A stretch of DNA of 64,000 bases from [Actinomadura] parvosata subsp. kistnae (GCF_900323885.1 NZ_OOHJ01000022.1:620001-684000); one strand, 5' to 3'; shown: positions 7,967 through 16,342, numbered from the stretch's first letter. The notes: a model not told the origin generated them from the sequence alone. A program made the numbers and translations.

Positions 7967-9489
7967 GCCCGAGCACCACGGATCCGCGCACCCTGGCGGC
8001 GAAACTGATCCCGGAGGAGGACCTGGCGCCGCCCTCCGTGGAGGCGGTGCCGGCGCTGCCGTCCTTCGCGAGCAGGATGCACGAGTTCGAGCGGGCCTTC
8101 CGCACGCCGTACAGCGAGCTGCCGCACGAGGTCCAGGACGCGCTGGTGCTGCGCCGCCTGCGCCAGCTCGTCGGCACGGTGCGGCTCAACCCGGCCTGGC
8201 GCGAGCGGCTGCGCGACTGCGGCGAGCCGATGACGTACGAGGACTGGCAGGCGATCCCGCTCGCCGACAAGGACGCGCAGCGCGACCTCTACATGGAGGG
8301 GCGGCCCGGGCTGGTCGTGCCGCTCGACCGGGGCGGGTTCGAGGTCGTGGCGAGCGGCGGCACCAGCGGCGGCGCCCCGCTGGAGATCGTGTACGCCCTG
8401 CGCGAGCTGCACGACACCTACCGGGTCGCCGGGCGCTTCCTCGGCGCGTACCAGCTCGGCCGGTACCTGCCGGACGGCGAGGGTCCGAAGTGGCTGTGCA
8501 CGACGCTGGCCGACTACCAGATGTGGAGCAGCGGCACCATGGTCGGCGGCGTGCTCCAGCACGTGCCGGGCGTCAACTACATCGGCGCGGGGCCCGTGAC
8601 GGCCGGGGTGCTGGAGCACATGTTCTCCTACCCGGGCCCGAAGGCGCTCATGGGGATCAGCGCCGGCATCGCGATACTCAGCGACCTGGGGCAGGGCCTC
8701 AAGCGCGAGGCCAGGGAGAGCTTCCGGGTCGCGCTGTACGGCAGCGGCGTGCTGGCCCACCGCAAGCGCGCCGAGCTGAAGGCGGTCTACCCGAACCTGA
8801 CGATCCTCAGCTACTTCGCCGCGACCCAGGCCGAGACCATCGGCCTGCAGCTGGAGGAGACGTCGCCGTGCCTGACGGCCGTGCCCGGGCTGCACCTCGT
8901 CGAGATCGTGGACGACAAGGGCCGCTGGGTCGGGGAGGGCGAGGAGGGCGAGCTGGTCGTCACCCGCCTGCACGCGCACGAGGCGCCGCTGCTGCGGCTC
9001 AAGCTCGGCGACCGGATGATCAGGCGGCCCCGCCTCGACGGGCCGGGACCCCGGGCGGAGCGGTTCGAGTTCGCCGGGCGGACCGGGGACGTGCTGCACA
9101 TCGCCGACAGCCAGTACTCCGCCGCCCGCGCCTACGCGGCGGTGCGGGAGGACCTGCGGCTCGTCACGCCGGTGGACCTGGACGAGGTGGCGCACGAGGT
9201 GCAGTTCGTCAACCAGCGTGAGGAGCGCTCGATCACGCTGCTGGCCGCCGTGGACGACGTGGCGGCGCTGACGTACGCGACCGAGGCGGCGCTCGGCCCG
9301 TACGGGGCGCACCACGTGTTCGTCAACGCGCTGCCCCGGTCGTTGTCGCTGTTCAACCAGGGGGAGGCCAACGCCGCCTCGATCGAGAAGACCGGCTACC
9401 GGTTCCACCTCCGGTTCGTGCCGCGCTCGTCCCCGGAGATCGAGCGGACGAGCGTGGGCAAGGTGCCGCTGGTCCGCGACCGTGGCTGA
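7963..9489 (+). CDS. PaaK-like adenylate-forming enzyme (phenylacetate-CoA ligase family)
   Basis: A 508-residue protein of the adenylate-forming superfamily, closest by eye to phenylacetate-CoA ligases. The phosphate-binding loop reads EVVASGGTSGGAPLEIVY (about residues 127-143), and a second conserved segment is ILSYFAATQAETIGLQLEE. Further on are GEEGELVVTRL and FAGRTGDVLHIADS, where the ATP-ribose Asp and hinge normally lie. The C-terminal subdomain ends with SVGKVPLVRD, which carries the expected late lysine. The carboxylate activated, and whether CoA is the acceptor, are unknown. It overlaps the decarboxylase stop by 4 bases and is followed 21 bases later by the first AidA-like gene. 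A link between an amine/amino-acid product and an activated acid is plausible but inferred. Confidence 0.8.
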   Translation: MSPSTTDPRTLAAKLIPEEDLAPPSVEAVPALPSFASRMHEFERAFRTPYSELPHEVQDALVLRRLRQLVGTVRLNPAWRERLRDCGEPMTYEDWQAIPLADKDAQRDLYMEGRPGLVVPLDRGGFEVVASGGTSGGAPLEIVYALRELHDTYRVAGRFLGAYQLGRYLPDGEGPKWLCTTLADYQMWSSGTMVGGVLQHVPGVNYIGAGPVTAGVLEHMFSYPGPKALMGISAGIAILSDLGQGLKREARESFRVALYGSGVLAHRKRAELKAVYPNLTILSYFAATQAETIGLQLEETSPCLTAVPGLHLVEIVDDKGRWVGEGEEGELVVTRLHAHEAPLLRLKLGDRMIRRPRLDGPGPRAERFEFAGRTGDVLHIADSQYSAARAYAAVREDLRLVTPVDLDEVAHEVQFVNQREERSITLLAAVDDVAALTYATEAALGPYGAHHVFVNALPRSLSLFNQGEANAASIEKTGYRFHLRFVPRSSPEIERTSVGKVPLVRDRG

Positions 9490-9510
9490 CACCTAGAGAG
9501 GAGATCGGAA

Positions 9511-10100
9511 GTGGCCGTGAAACCGCAGGTGAACATCATCGCCCTGGTGGACGTCATCGGGGCGCTGTCCGACCGCTCGCTGCTCAACGGGAACCTGGTC
9601 ATGATCGACGACGGCTCGTTCGCGAGCCGGGCGCAGGGGACACCGGACCTGTGCACCGTCGTCCAGCCGGGCCAGGTCGTCCAGTGGACGGCGCTGGCGG
9701 TGGACCTGCAGACGCCGGTCGAGATCAAGAACATCGAGTTCCTGCGGCTGCAGCCGCCGCCCGGCCAGCCCGCCTACCCGGCCCGCAGCCGGGCTGGGCG
9801 GGGCCGGCCGGCGCGCCCCCGGGAGGCATGATGCCCGCCCCCATGCAGCAGCAGCCCGCCTACGCGGGAGCGGCGCCGGGCTACGGGCCGGGCGCCTACC
9901 CGCCGGGGCCGACGGGACCCGCCGCCGTGACGGGCGCCCCCACCACGGAGAGCGAGAAGCTCGACCTCGAGATCTGGGCCGGGGTCGTGCCCTACTACAT
10001 GGTGCCGGGGGTGGCCTACCGCTACCGGCTGGAGTTCCAGATGTACGAAGGCCCTTACAGCGTGCTGTACGTCGAGACCCCCTCGCTGATGCGGATCTAA
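9511..10100 (+). CDS. AidA/PixA family inclusion-body-like protein 1 (apparent frameshift)
   Basis: The first of four tandem paralogues. The start is GTG at 9511 after GAGAGGAGA. The N-terminal half (VNIIALVDVIGALSDRSLL, then DLCTVVQPGQVVQWTA) and the C-terminal half (LDLEIWAGVVPYYMVPGVAY) are in different frames. Adding one G near 9780-9785 (TACCCGG|CCCGCAG) joins them into one ~196-residue protein with a Pro/Gly/Ala-rich insert (GPQPGWAGPAGAPPGG, then MQQQPAYAGAAPGYGPGAYPP) between the halves. Without correction the frame stops at 9831. The family (PixA of Xenorhabdus crystalline inclusions, AidA of Ralstonia/Burkholderia) forms abundant cytoplasmic proteins of unclear function. The insert suggests a flexible loop. 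A true frameshift cannot be excluded. Confidence 0.75.
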
Positions 10101-10114
10101 GGGAAGGAAGGCCC

Positions 10115-10903
10115 ATGCCCCAGCAACTCGCGATCATCGTCCTCGTGGACGTCGGCAACGCCCTGGAGATGAAGACGCTGGAGGGGAACACGTACCTGTT
10201 CGACAACATGAAGCTGCACGGCTCCGAGGGCCAGGGCACCGGCGAGCTGGTGACCGCGATCCACGGCTCGTACTGGCGCGACGGCTCGCAGGCTTCGGAG
10301 CAGGTGCTGAACTGGCTGCCGTACAGCCTGGGCTCCATCCCGCCCACCGTCCCCCGCGGCTACGAGGCCGAGCGGGCCCGCCAGACCGACCGGCAGGCCC
10401 TGGCCGAGCTCGAAGCCATGGTGAACAAGCCCGCCAACCAGGGGGCCGACGCCGCCGCCCAGATCAGCCAGCTCCAGCAGACGCTCGGCACCCGGGTCAA
10501 GAGCACGCGGCGCACGCGCGGCCCCGCGACGCAGAAGATCCTGGACGTGACGGGCCACGTCATCTCCTACGACGGCGCGGCCGCGCACAGCTACCCGCCG
10601 CCCGTGATCACCGACATCTACGGCGAGGCCGTCGACAAGAAGATCATGTATCCGGCCGAGTACGGCTCCCCCGACATGGTGACCGACGGCTGGTACTGGT
10701 CGGCCACGGTCGACTCCACGCGGCCGGGCACGTACACGTACACGATGGCCATCCAGCTGCACCGGCTGCTGCTGCAGGGCGGCGACTGGACGTGGGAGCC
10801 GGTGGACCTGACCTGCGACTCGAAGATCAGGATCATGTCGGAGCCCAAGCGCAACGCCTTCACGAAGTCGGGCCTGGGCCTGCTGCCCATCCCGCCCGCC
10901 TGA
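10115..10903 (+). CDS. AidA/PixA family inclusion-body-like protein 2
   Basis: A 262-residue paralogue with an intact frame, ATG at 10115 after GGGAAGGAAGG. The N-terminal half has the family core: LAIIVLVDVGNALEMKTLEGN, a YLFDN turn, and GQGTGELVTAIHG leading to SEQVLNWLPY. The C-terminal half has DGWYWSATVDSTRPGTYTYT, the YW-x-x-x-V-x-x-x-x-PGTY motif shared by all four copies. Between them lies an insert of ~90 residues, partly helical and charged (ERARQTDRQALAELEAMV, QISQLQQTLGTRVKSTRR) and coiled-coil-like, which the other copies lack. It lies 14 bases after copy 1 and 27 bases before copy 3, clearly in one transcription unit. Confidence 0.85.
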   Translation: MPQQLAIIVLVDVGNALEMKTLEGNTYLFDNMKLHGSEGQGTGELVTAIHGSYWRDGSQASEQVLNWLPYSLGSIPPTVPRGYEAERARQTDRQALAELEAMVNKPANQGADAAAQISQLQQTLGTRVKSTRRTRGPATQKILDVTGHVISYDGAAAHSYPPPVITDIYGEAVDKKIMYPAEYGSPDMVTDGWYWSATVDSTRPGTYTYTMAIQLHRLLLQGGDWTWEPVDLTCDSKIRIMSEPKRNAFTKSGLGLLPIPPA

Positions 10904-10930
10904 ACCGCCCACCCACCACGAGGAGGAACC

Positions 10931-11358
10931 GTGCCCCCAGAGCGAAGACGCGGGACGACAGCAGGGCGCCCATCTCGATCACCGCCGTCCTTGACGCCGT
11001 GGGCGCCCTGGCGGCCGGCAGCGTGCGCGGCAACCTGTACATGTACGACACGAACAAGGCGGGCGGCTCCACCGGCTTCGGCACCGAGGAGCTGCGGACC
11101 AGGGTCCGCGCCGGGGACCGCGTCCTGTGGAACTGCCTGGCGCTGGAGTGCGAGGCGTTCGTCGGGATCGCCGGCATCGAGGTCGACAAGAGCGTGATCG
11201 AGCCGGAGCGGAAGGTGTATCCGGGCACCGACGTCGCGTACTGGATCGGGACCGTCAAGAAGGACGACATCGACGTGGTCCCGTACCGGATCCGGTTCCT
11301 GGTCGGGACGCGCACCGAGCCGATCACCACCACGCTGTCGCCCACGCTGGTGGGCTGA
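10931..11358 (+). CDS. AidA/PixA family inclusion-body-like protein 3 (apparent frameshift near start)
   Basis: The domain is read as ISITAVLDAVGALAAGSVRG, then LYMYDTNKAGGSTGFGTEEL, then RAGDRVLWNCLALE and VAYWIGTVKKDDIDVVPYRI, matching the paralogues. The only well-placed start, GTG at 10931 after GAGGAGGAACC, is in another frame. If the run of five C at 10934-10938 had six, GTG would read straight into the domain as VPPRAKTRDDSRAPISITAV, a ~143-residue protein. In the sequence as given there is no in-frame start codon between the upstream gene and the domain. Either the base is missing through sequencing error, or the copy is broken or phase-variable. It is the shortest copy and has no insert. 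Confidence 0.75.
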
Positions 11359-11372
11359 AGGAGGCACCGCTG

Positions 11373-11936
11373 ATGGTCATGCCCAGCACCAAGGCGCGCT
11401 CCGGCGGCGTCGAGAAGCAGAACCCGGGGCAGCTCAACTCCGTCCAGCTCAACATCGTCACGCTCGTGGACATGGAGAAGGCCACCGAGAACAAGTCGCT
11501 GTCCGGCGCCATGTACATGGTGGACAACAGCGTGGGCGGCTCGGGCCAGGGCACCTCCCGGCTGGAGACGGTCTGCAAGCCGGGGCAGGTGCTCAACTGG
11601 ATCATCCGGCCGATCGACATGGAGCGGCGCCGCGACGGCACCTGGCCGCCCATGCCCAAGATCAACAACATCGTCTTCCTGGACGTGGAGGCCGGTGACG
11701 AGGAGGACGTCGCCGAGAAGAAGGTGTGCGTCGAGCTCAAGATCTACGGCGCGCCCGACCGCATGCGCGACGACCTGACGCCCGTCTACTACTACTGGGC
11801 CGGCACCGTCCTGCCCACCATCAAGCCCGGGACCTACCGGTACCGGCTGGTCGTGGAGCTGGAGCAGGAGAACAAGAAGGAGCGGCTCTACCTGAACACC
11901 GAGGGCCACCCGTCGATCAGGGTGATCCCCGTCTGA
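11373..11936 (+). CDS. AidA/PixA family inclusion-body-like protein 4
   Basis: A 187-residue paralogue, intact; ATG at 11373 with AAGGAGG upstream, 14 bases after copy 3. Family landmarks are LNIVTLVDMEKATENKSLSG, AMYMVDNSVGGSGQGTSRLE, CKPGQVLNWIIRPIDME and the C-terminal YYYWAGTVLPTIKPGTYRYR. It has a ~25-residue charged N-terminal extension and a short internal Asp/Glu-rich segment (EAGDEEDVAEKK). It is the last gene of the operon, followed by a G/C hairpin at 11945. All four copies lack signal peptides, so they are probably cytoplasmic, as PixA inclusions are. Divergence between copies suggests separate roles or hetero-assembly rather than a recent duplication. Confidence 0.85.
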   Translation: MVMPSTKARSGGVEKQNPGQLNSVQLNIVTLVDMEKATENKSLSGAMYMVDNSVGGSGQGTSRLETVCKPGQVLNWIIRPIDMERRRDGTWPPMPKINNIVFLDVEAGDEEDVAEKKVCVELKIYGAPDRMRDDLTPVYYYWAGTVLPTIKPGTYRYRLVVELEQENKKERLYLNTEGHPSIRVIPV

Positions 11937-11944
11937 GGGCGGCA

Positions 11945-11966
11945 GGGGGGACAGCGCGGTCCCCCC
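11945..11966 (+). terminator. Hairpin between convergent genes
   Basis: GGGGGGAC (11945-11952) pairs perfectly with GTCCCCCC (11959-11966) across a 6-base loop. There is no T-tract, but the position between the last AidA-like gene and the convergent hydrolase gene fits a terminator for either strand. Confidence 0.55.
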
Positions 11967-11971
11967 TCCCG

Positions 11972-12520
11972 TCACATCTTGCCGGCCAGCAGGGCGACGG
12001 CGTCCTCGGTGGTGGTCACCGTCGAGAACACCGCGCCCTGGACGGCGGCGACGGTGCGATGCAGATCCTGGGCGGTGATATTGCCGAGGCTGAATTCGCT
12101 GATCGCGTCGTCCACATAAAAGACTTTGTAACCGAGTTGCACCGCCTCACGTGCGGTCGTGTCGCAGCAGATGAACGAGGTGAATCCACAGATCACCACC
12201 CGGTCCACCTGCCGGCTGCGCAGGAACCGGTCGAGGTCGGGATTGGAGAACGAGCCGATGTAGTGCTTGGTGAGCACCGTTTCGTCCGGCGCCGGCCGGA
12301 CTTCGTCGACGAAGTCGATCCCCGGGCTGCCCGCGTCGAAACTCCGATCTCCGGGCACTTTGCTGATGTGGCGGACGTGCACCACCGTGGCCACGTCACT
12401 CGATCGCGCGGTTTCCAGCAGGCGTTTGATGTTGCTTATCGCCTGATCGAATCTCTCGACGGGCAGCGCCCCGGTCCGGGAGTATTCCTGCTGCGCGTCG
12501 ATGACAAGGAGCGCAATCAT
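11972..12520 (-). CDS. Isochorismatase-like cysteine hydrolase
   Basis: A 182-residue protein of the isochorismatase-like cysteine hydrolase superfamily, whose members hydrolyse isochorismate, nicotinamide, N-carbamoyl or related substrates. The catalytic triad is visible: Asp8 in LLVIDAQQEY, Lys85 in TVLTKHYIGSF and Cys118 in CGFTSFICCDTTAREA. Length and motif order are typical of the small stand-alone enzymes. ATG at 12520 is preceded by AAGGAG. It is convergent with the AidA-like operon and lies just downstream of the LacI gene on the same strand, so it could be regulated with either. The substrate is not predictable. Confidence 0.9.
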   Translation of the reverse strand: MIALLVIDAQQEYSRTGALPVERFDQAISNIKRLLETARSSDVATVVHVRHISKVPGDRSFDAGSPGIDFVDEVRPAPDETVLTKHYIGSFSNPDLDRFLRSRQVDRVVICGFTSFICCDTTAREAVQLGYKVFYVDDAISEFSLGNITAQDLHRTVAAVQGAVFSTVTTTEDAVALLAGKM

Positions 12521-12559
12521 GCTTCTCCTTCTGTCTGTCGGCGAATTGCCGGTCGAATT

Positions 12560-12591
12560 ATTCCCGGGGCGATGAACGAAAAACCGGGAAT
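12560..12591 (-). terminator. Hairpin after the LacI gene
   Basis: ATTCCCGG (12560-12567) and CCGGGAAT (12584-12591) form a perfect 8-bp stem around a 16-base loop. The flanking AATTC/GAATT bases can extend it. It lies immediately after the LacI stop codon and before the hydrolase start, so it probably ends or attenuates the lacI transcript. Confidence 0.5.
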
Positions 12592-12592
12592 G

Positions 12593-13609
12593 CTAATTCG
12601 AGCGGACCCGCGCGGTCGTGGAGGTGCGCGCCACCAGGTCGGGCTGGAAGATGACCTGGCGGTGCTCGTGGCCGTCGGCCAGGTTCGCCTCCTCCAGCAG
12701 GAGCGTGGCCGCGGTGTGGCCGAGCTGCTCGCGCGGCTGCCTGATCGACGACAGCGGCACCGCGGCCGCCGCGGCGAAGTCGATGTCGTCGTAGCCGATG
12801 ATGGCCAGGTCGGCGGGCACCCGCAGGCCGCGCAGCGTCATCTCCTGCAGCACCCCGATCGCCACCAGGTCGTTGGCGCAGAAGACGGCGGTGGGCCGCT
12901 CGTCCGGGGGCAGCTCGGCGATCTGCCGGCCGACGGTGCGGCCGGTGGCGACGGTGAGGTCCGGTAAGGGGATCACGGTCAGCGTGTCGTCGGGGCCGAG
13001 CACGTCGGCCAGGCCGTCGCGGCGCTGGCGTACCTGGCGGACCGAGAACGGGCCGCCGGCGAAGGCGATGCGGCGGTGGCCCCGCTCGCGTAAGTGCCGG
13101 CCCGCCAGGCGGCCCCCGAGCACGTCGTCCACGGCCACCGCGCAGCCGCCCACGTGGCCGGCCGAGCTGTCGAAGCGCACCACCGGGATGCCGCGCGCGA
13201 CGAGCCTGCTCAGCCGCTCCTCCTCGCCGCTGTCGTTCACCGGCGTGATCAGCACGCCGAGGGGCCGCTGCTCCTCGAACGTCTCCAGCAGCCCCGCCTC
13301 ACGGCCGGCGTCCTTGTTGCTGTTGAACACCATGACGGTCACGTCGGCCTGCTGCGCGGCGCTCTCCACGCCGCGCAGGACGTCGATGAAGAACGGGTTG
13401 GCGAGGTCGAGCGCGACCACCCCGATGGTGCGGCTGCGCCCCGCCCGCAACTGCCGGGCCGAGCCGTTGCGCACGTAGCCGAGCCGCTCGATCGCCTCGC
13501 GTACCCGGCGCAGGGTGTCGGGCGCGACCATCTCCGGCCGGTTGAGCACGTTGCTCACGGTGCCGACGGAGACCCCGGCGAGCCGGGCGACCTCTTTCAT
13601 GCTCGACAT
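12593..13609 (-). CDS. LacI family transcriptional regulator
   Basis: A 338-residue LacI/GalR repressor. Residues 4-50 form the helix-turn-helix and hinge (KEVARLAGVSVGTVSNVLNR), ending in RLGYVRNGSARQLRAGRSRTIG. The periplasmic-binding-like effector domain follows, with IGVVALDLANPFFIDVLRGVE, FNSNKDAGRE, VCAND-type segment AVFCANDLVAIG and IGYDDIDFAAAAAVPLSSIRQP. Length is standard. ATG at 13609 or 13600 could be the start. No sugar gene lies next to it. The nearest candidate targets are the isochorismatase-like gene downstream and its own promoter. Effector unknown. Confidence 0.93.
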   Translation of the reverse strand: MSSMKEVARLAGVSVGTVSNVLNRPEMVAPDTLRRVREAIERLGYVRNGSARQLRAGRSRTIGVVALDLANPFFIDVLRGVESAAQQADVTVMVFNSNKDAGREAGLLETFEEQRPLGVLITPVNDSGEEERLSRLVARGIPVVRFDSSAGHVGGCAVAVDDVLGGRLAGRHLRERGHRRIAFAGGPFSVRQVRQRRDGLADVLGPDDTLTVIPLPDLTVATGRTVGRQIAELPPDERPTAVFCANDLVAIGVLQEMTLRGLRVPADLAIIGYDDIDFAAAAAVPLSSIRQPREQLGHTAATLLLEEANLADGHEHRQVIFQPDLVARTSTTARVRSN

Positions 13610-13649
13610 CGTTCCTCGAGTCCCGTGAGCGGCGCGAGCGGGGTTGTTC

Positions 13650-13665
13650 CGCTGTGATCATAGCG
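13650..13665. promoter_or_regulatory. Palindrome upstream of lacI gene, candidate operator
   Basis: CGCTGTGATCATAGCG is a 16-base inverted repeat with a single mismatched pair, about 40 bases upstream of the LacI start. The central TGATCA and flanking CGCT/AGCG arms would suit autoregulation. Binding protein unknown. Confidence 0.4.
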
Positions 13666-13704
13666 CAGCCGCTCCGAGCAGTTTGGAACGATTTGAGCAC
13701 GCCG

Positions 13705-14616
13705 CTACTTGCCGTACGTCGCGTCCGGCACGGCGGGCTCGTCGTTCGTCCAGCCCGCCACGAACGCCTCCACCTTGTCGTTGCCCTTCACCTGCTTGCC
13801 GCCGGCGGCCGGGGCGTCGTCGGTGTACTGCGCCATCAGCGTCATCGTCCCCGTGTTCACGACGATCTGCTGCTTGAGCGTCTGCTTGTCGGTGGCCAGG
13901 TCGGGCAGGGCCAGCTTGCGGCCGGTCCGGCCCAGCGGGTCCTTGGCCTGCCCCAGGTCCCTGACGCCCTTGGTGGTCCGCAGCGCCTCGTACGCGGCGG
14001 CGCGCACCTTCTGCGGCACCGGGTTCTGGTAGAGGAGCTGGGTCAGGGACTCGGCCACGAACAGGTCGAGGTGGTCCAGCCAGTCCTTCTTGGTGACGCC
14101 GGGCGCGGTGGTCTTCGCCTCCTCGGCCGACTTGTCGATCCAGGCGTTCACCTCGGCGGTGATCCGCCTCTTGAGCCCGGCCGCGTCGGCGGGCAGCTTC
14201 TGCAGCTCCTCGAACGTGACCGGCCGCTCCCCCAGCATCAACGCGATCGGGCGGTCCTCCTGCTTCTTCACCCAGCCCTTGCCCGGCCCGGTGGACAGCG
14301 AGATCTTCATGCCCTCCGTGCGGTACGTCCACGAGGTCGGCGAGCCGTCCTTCTTCCACGCCTCCTCGTCCTGCTTCGTCTTCGGGTAGGCGCCCAGCGG
14401 CCGGTAGGCCGTCCACGACCGGCCGTCCGGCGTCGCCCAGTCCACGCTGACCCGCCGCTCCATCATCGTGTAGCCGCTGCCCACCGGGTGCATGTGCTCC
14501 AGCGTGATGAAGGTCTTGACCCGCCAGTACTTCCCCTGCGGCTCCGCCGCCTGGGCGGGCGCCGCGGTCAGTGCCAGGCCGGCCATCGTCGCGACCGCGG
14601 CTGCCAGAACTCTCAT
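13705..14616 (-). CDS. Secreted CU044_5270-like protein
   Basis: A 303-residue protein with a Sec signal peptide (MRVLAAAVATMAGLALTAAPAQAA). It is a diverged paralogue of the protein encoded directly upstream. Shared segments include EAWKKDGSPTSWTY versus AAWQAAGSPASWTY, GERPVTFEELQKLPAD versus AGRPLTKLGDVPDTPE, and NPVPQKVRAAAYEALRTTKGV versus APVTSGTRAAAYRLLASLTGV. Unlike that partner it lacks an N-terminal cytoplasmic/TM anchor and is exported. Its ATG (14616) overlaps the upstream stop (ATGA), so the two genes and the sigma factor before them form one operon. Proteins of this group accompany ECF sigma factors in actinobacteria; their function is not established. Confidence 0.8.
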   Translation of the reverse strand: MRVLAAAVATMAGLALTAAPAQAAEPQGKYWRVKTFITLEHMHPVGSGYTMMERRVSVDWATPDGRSWTAYRPLGAYPKTKQDEEAWKKDGSPTSWTYRTEGMKISLSTGPGKGWVKKQEDRPIALMLGERPVTFEELQKLPADAAGLKRRITAEVNAWIDKSAEEAKTTAPGVTKKDWLDHLDLFVAESLTQLLYQNPVPQKVRAAAYEALRTTKGVRDLGQAKDPLGRTGRKLALPDLATDKQTLKQQIVVNTGTMTLMAQYTDDAPAAGGKQVKGNDKVEAFVAGWTNDEPAVPDATYGK

Positions 14617-15667
14617 TTCGTCTCCTTCAGTGGGTTGTGATCCGTCCAGACGCTCTCCCGGATCGCCGTGTACTCCAGGAGCCGCCCGTCCTGGGCGGTG
14701 CGCGTCTCGATCGACAAAGGCTTTCCGGTGGCGGGATCGATCACCAGCCGGGTCCGGGTCTCCCCCGCGTACCCGGTCACCGGCAGCTCGCCCGACCGGT
14801 ACTCCAGGCCCTCGCCGGGCCTGCCGAGCACGTCCGTCACCCGGCCGGCGGCCGTCACCCCGGTCAGGGAGGCGAGCAGCCGGTACGCCGCCGCGCGCGT
14901 CCCGCTCGTCACCGGCGCGTACACCAGCAGCCGCACGACGTTGTCGGCCAGCGCCCGCTCGTCCACGCCCGCCCCGAACAGGGCGCGCAGCCCCTCGGGC
15001 GTGTCGGGGACGTCGCCCAGCTTCGTCAGCGGCCGGCCCGCGAGCACGACGCGGAAGTCCCAGTCCTCGCTCGACCAGGTCTCCGGCTCGCCCGCGGCCC
15101 CGCTGACGACCCCGCGGGCCCGCTCGCGCGTGACCAGGCCCGGCGTCTGCCCGCCGTAGGTCCAGGACGCCGGCGAGCCGGCCGCCTGCCAGGCCGCCTT
15201 GTCCTGCTCGCTCGCCGGCTCCGCCCCCAGGTACGTGGTGCGGTACCAGGTGCGCGCCTCCGGGTCGGCGGGGATCCACACCTCGGCCGACTCGCTCTGC
15301 CGCAGCCGGTAGCGGTGCTCCGGGTCGTCGAACTCGCGGCCGTTCACCAGCGTGCTGCCCCACCAGGCGCCCTCGTCCGGCTGCCTGGCCACCGTCTCGG
15401 CCGCCGCCAGCAACATCCGGTCCGCGGACAGCGTCGCCACCCCTGCCGGCGGCGTGACCTGCCGGGCCACCGGCGGCGCCGACGTCATCACGACGGCCGC
15501 CGCGGCCGCCGCGCCCAGCAGCGCCACGCCCGCCGCGCTCCAGCGGCCCCGCCGGACCCTCCTCTCTTGGGCGAACGCCCTGCTCAGCCGCTCCCGGCCG
15601 GCCTGCTCGACCCTGGGGTCCAAGGGGGCGGGGGCAGCAGCTCCCGCACCGCCCGAAAGTCATCCAT
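14613..15667 (-). CDS. CU044_5270 family membrane protein, sigma-factor partner (apparent frameshift)
   Basis: ATG at 15667, preceded by GGAGGAACC and overlapping the sigma factor stop by 8 bases, gives MDDFRAVRELLPPP. The family start is then expected to run on into LDPRVEQAGRERLSRAF, which is in the next frame. One extra C in the five-base run at 15624-15628 (G on the plus strand) restores it and gives a ~350-residue protein. Without it, translation would have to start at TTG 15623, which has no binding site. The corrected protein has a short cytoplasmic N-terminus, one TM helix (about residues 45-65, AAGVALLGAAAAAAVVMTS) and an extracytoplasmic domain. It may anchor or modulate the sigma factor, by analogy with its genomic position. 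Confidence 0.75.
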
Positions 15668-16265
15668 CGGTTCCTCCTGACAGCGGGTTGACGCCGCCCA
15701 GGGCGGCACGAAGCTTCCTGCGGACGCGGGACAGGCGGGAGCCGACCGTGCCGTACGGGATGCCGAGCGCGGTGGCCACCTCGTCATGGCTCAGCCCGCC
15801 CAGCGCGCTCAGCAGCAGCACGTCCCGGTCGCCGGCCGGCAGCGCCTCCAGCTCGGCCGCCAGCCGCGCCTGCTCGCTCGCGGCGTCCACGCGGCTGATG
15901 ACCCGCTCCTCATGGCCGTGCTCCGGCCGCTCCCCGGCCGCGGAGCTGCGGCGCAACGCCGCCAGCTTCCTGACCTCCGCCCGCCGGTGCAGGGCGATCA
16001 AATTAGTGGCGATGCCGTACAGCCAGGGACGCACCTCGCCGCGCTCCGGGTCGAAGCTCTTCCGCTTCCTGAACGCCGTGAGGAACACCTCGGAGGCGAG
16101 GTCGTCGGCCGCCTGCTGGTCGAGCCGCCGCCCCAGATAGGCGTGGATCTCGGCCACGTACCGGTCGTAGATCTCGCCGAACCGCTCCGGCCTGCGGTAC
16201 GACGCCTTCAGCAGATCCGCGTCGCTCATCGCCCCCTGCGGGGTGAGCCGGCGTGGAGCCGTCAT
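15660..16265 (-). CDS. RNA polymerase sigma factor, ECF subgroup
   Basis: About 201 residues. Sigma-2 spans about residues 25-90: RFGEIYDRYVAEIHAYLGRR, LASEVFLTAFRKRKSFD and EVRPWLYGIATNLIALHRR. Sigma-4 spans about 135-190: LEALPAGDRDVLLLSALGGL, then LGIPYGTVGSRLSRVRRKL. I start at ATG 16265 (weak AGGTG upstream). ATG 16229 (MSDADLLKAS, with GGGGG upstream) is equally possible, and TTG 16289 extends the frame. Sigma factors with this arrangement are normally followed by a CU044_5270-type protein, as here. Regulon unknown. Confidence 0.9.
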   Translation of the reverse strand: MTAPRRLTPQGAMSDADLLKASYRRPERFGEIYDRYVAEIHAYLGRRLDQQAADDLASEVFLTAFRKRKSFDPERGEVRPWLYGIATNLIALHRRAEVRKLAALRRSSAAGERPEHGHEERVISRVDAASEQARLAAELEALPAGDRDVLLLSALGGLSHDEVATALGIPYGTVGSRLSRVRRKLRAALGGVNPLSGGTDG

Positions 16266-16342
16266 GTTGGCAGTCACACCTGTACTCAACCGAAGGGCCC
16301 ATTTCCTTTCACGGCCGGGTCGACCCGTTTTGGCCTGCGGGG

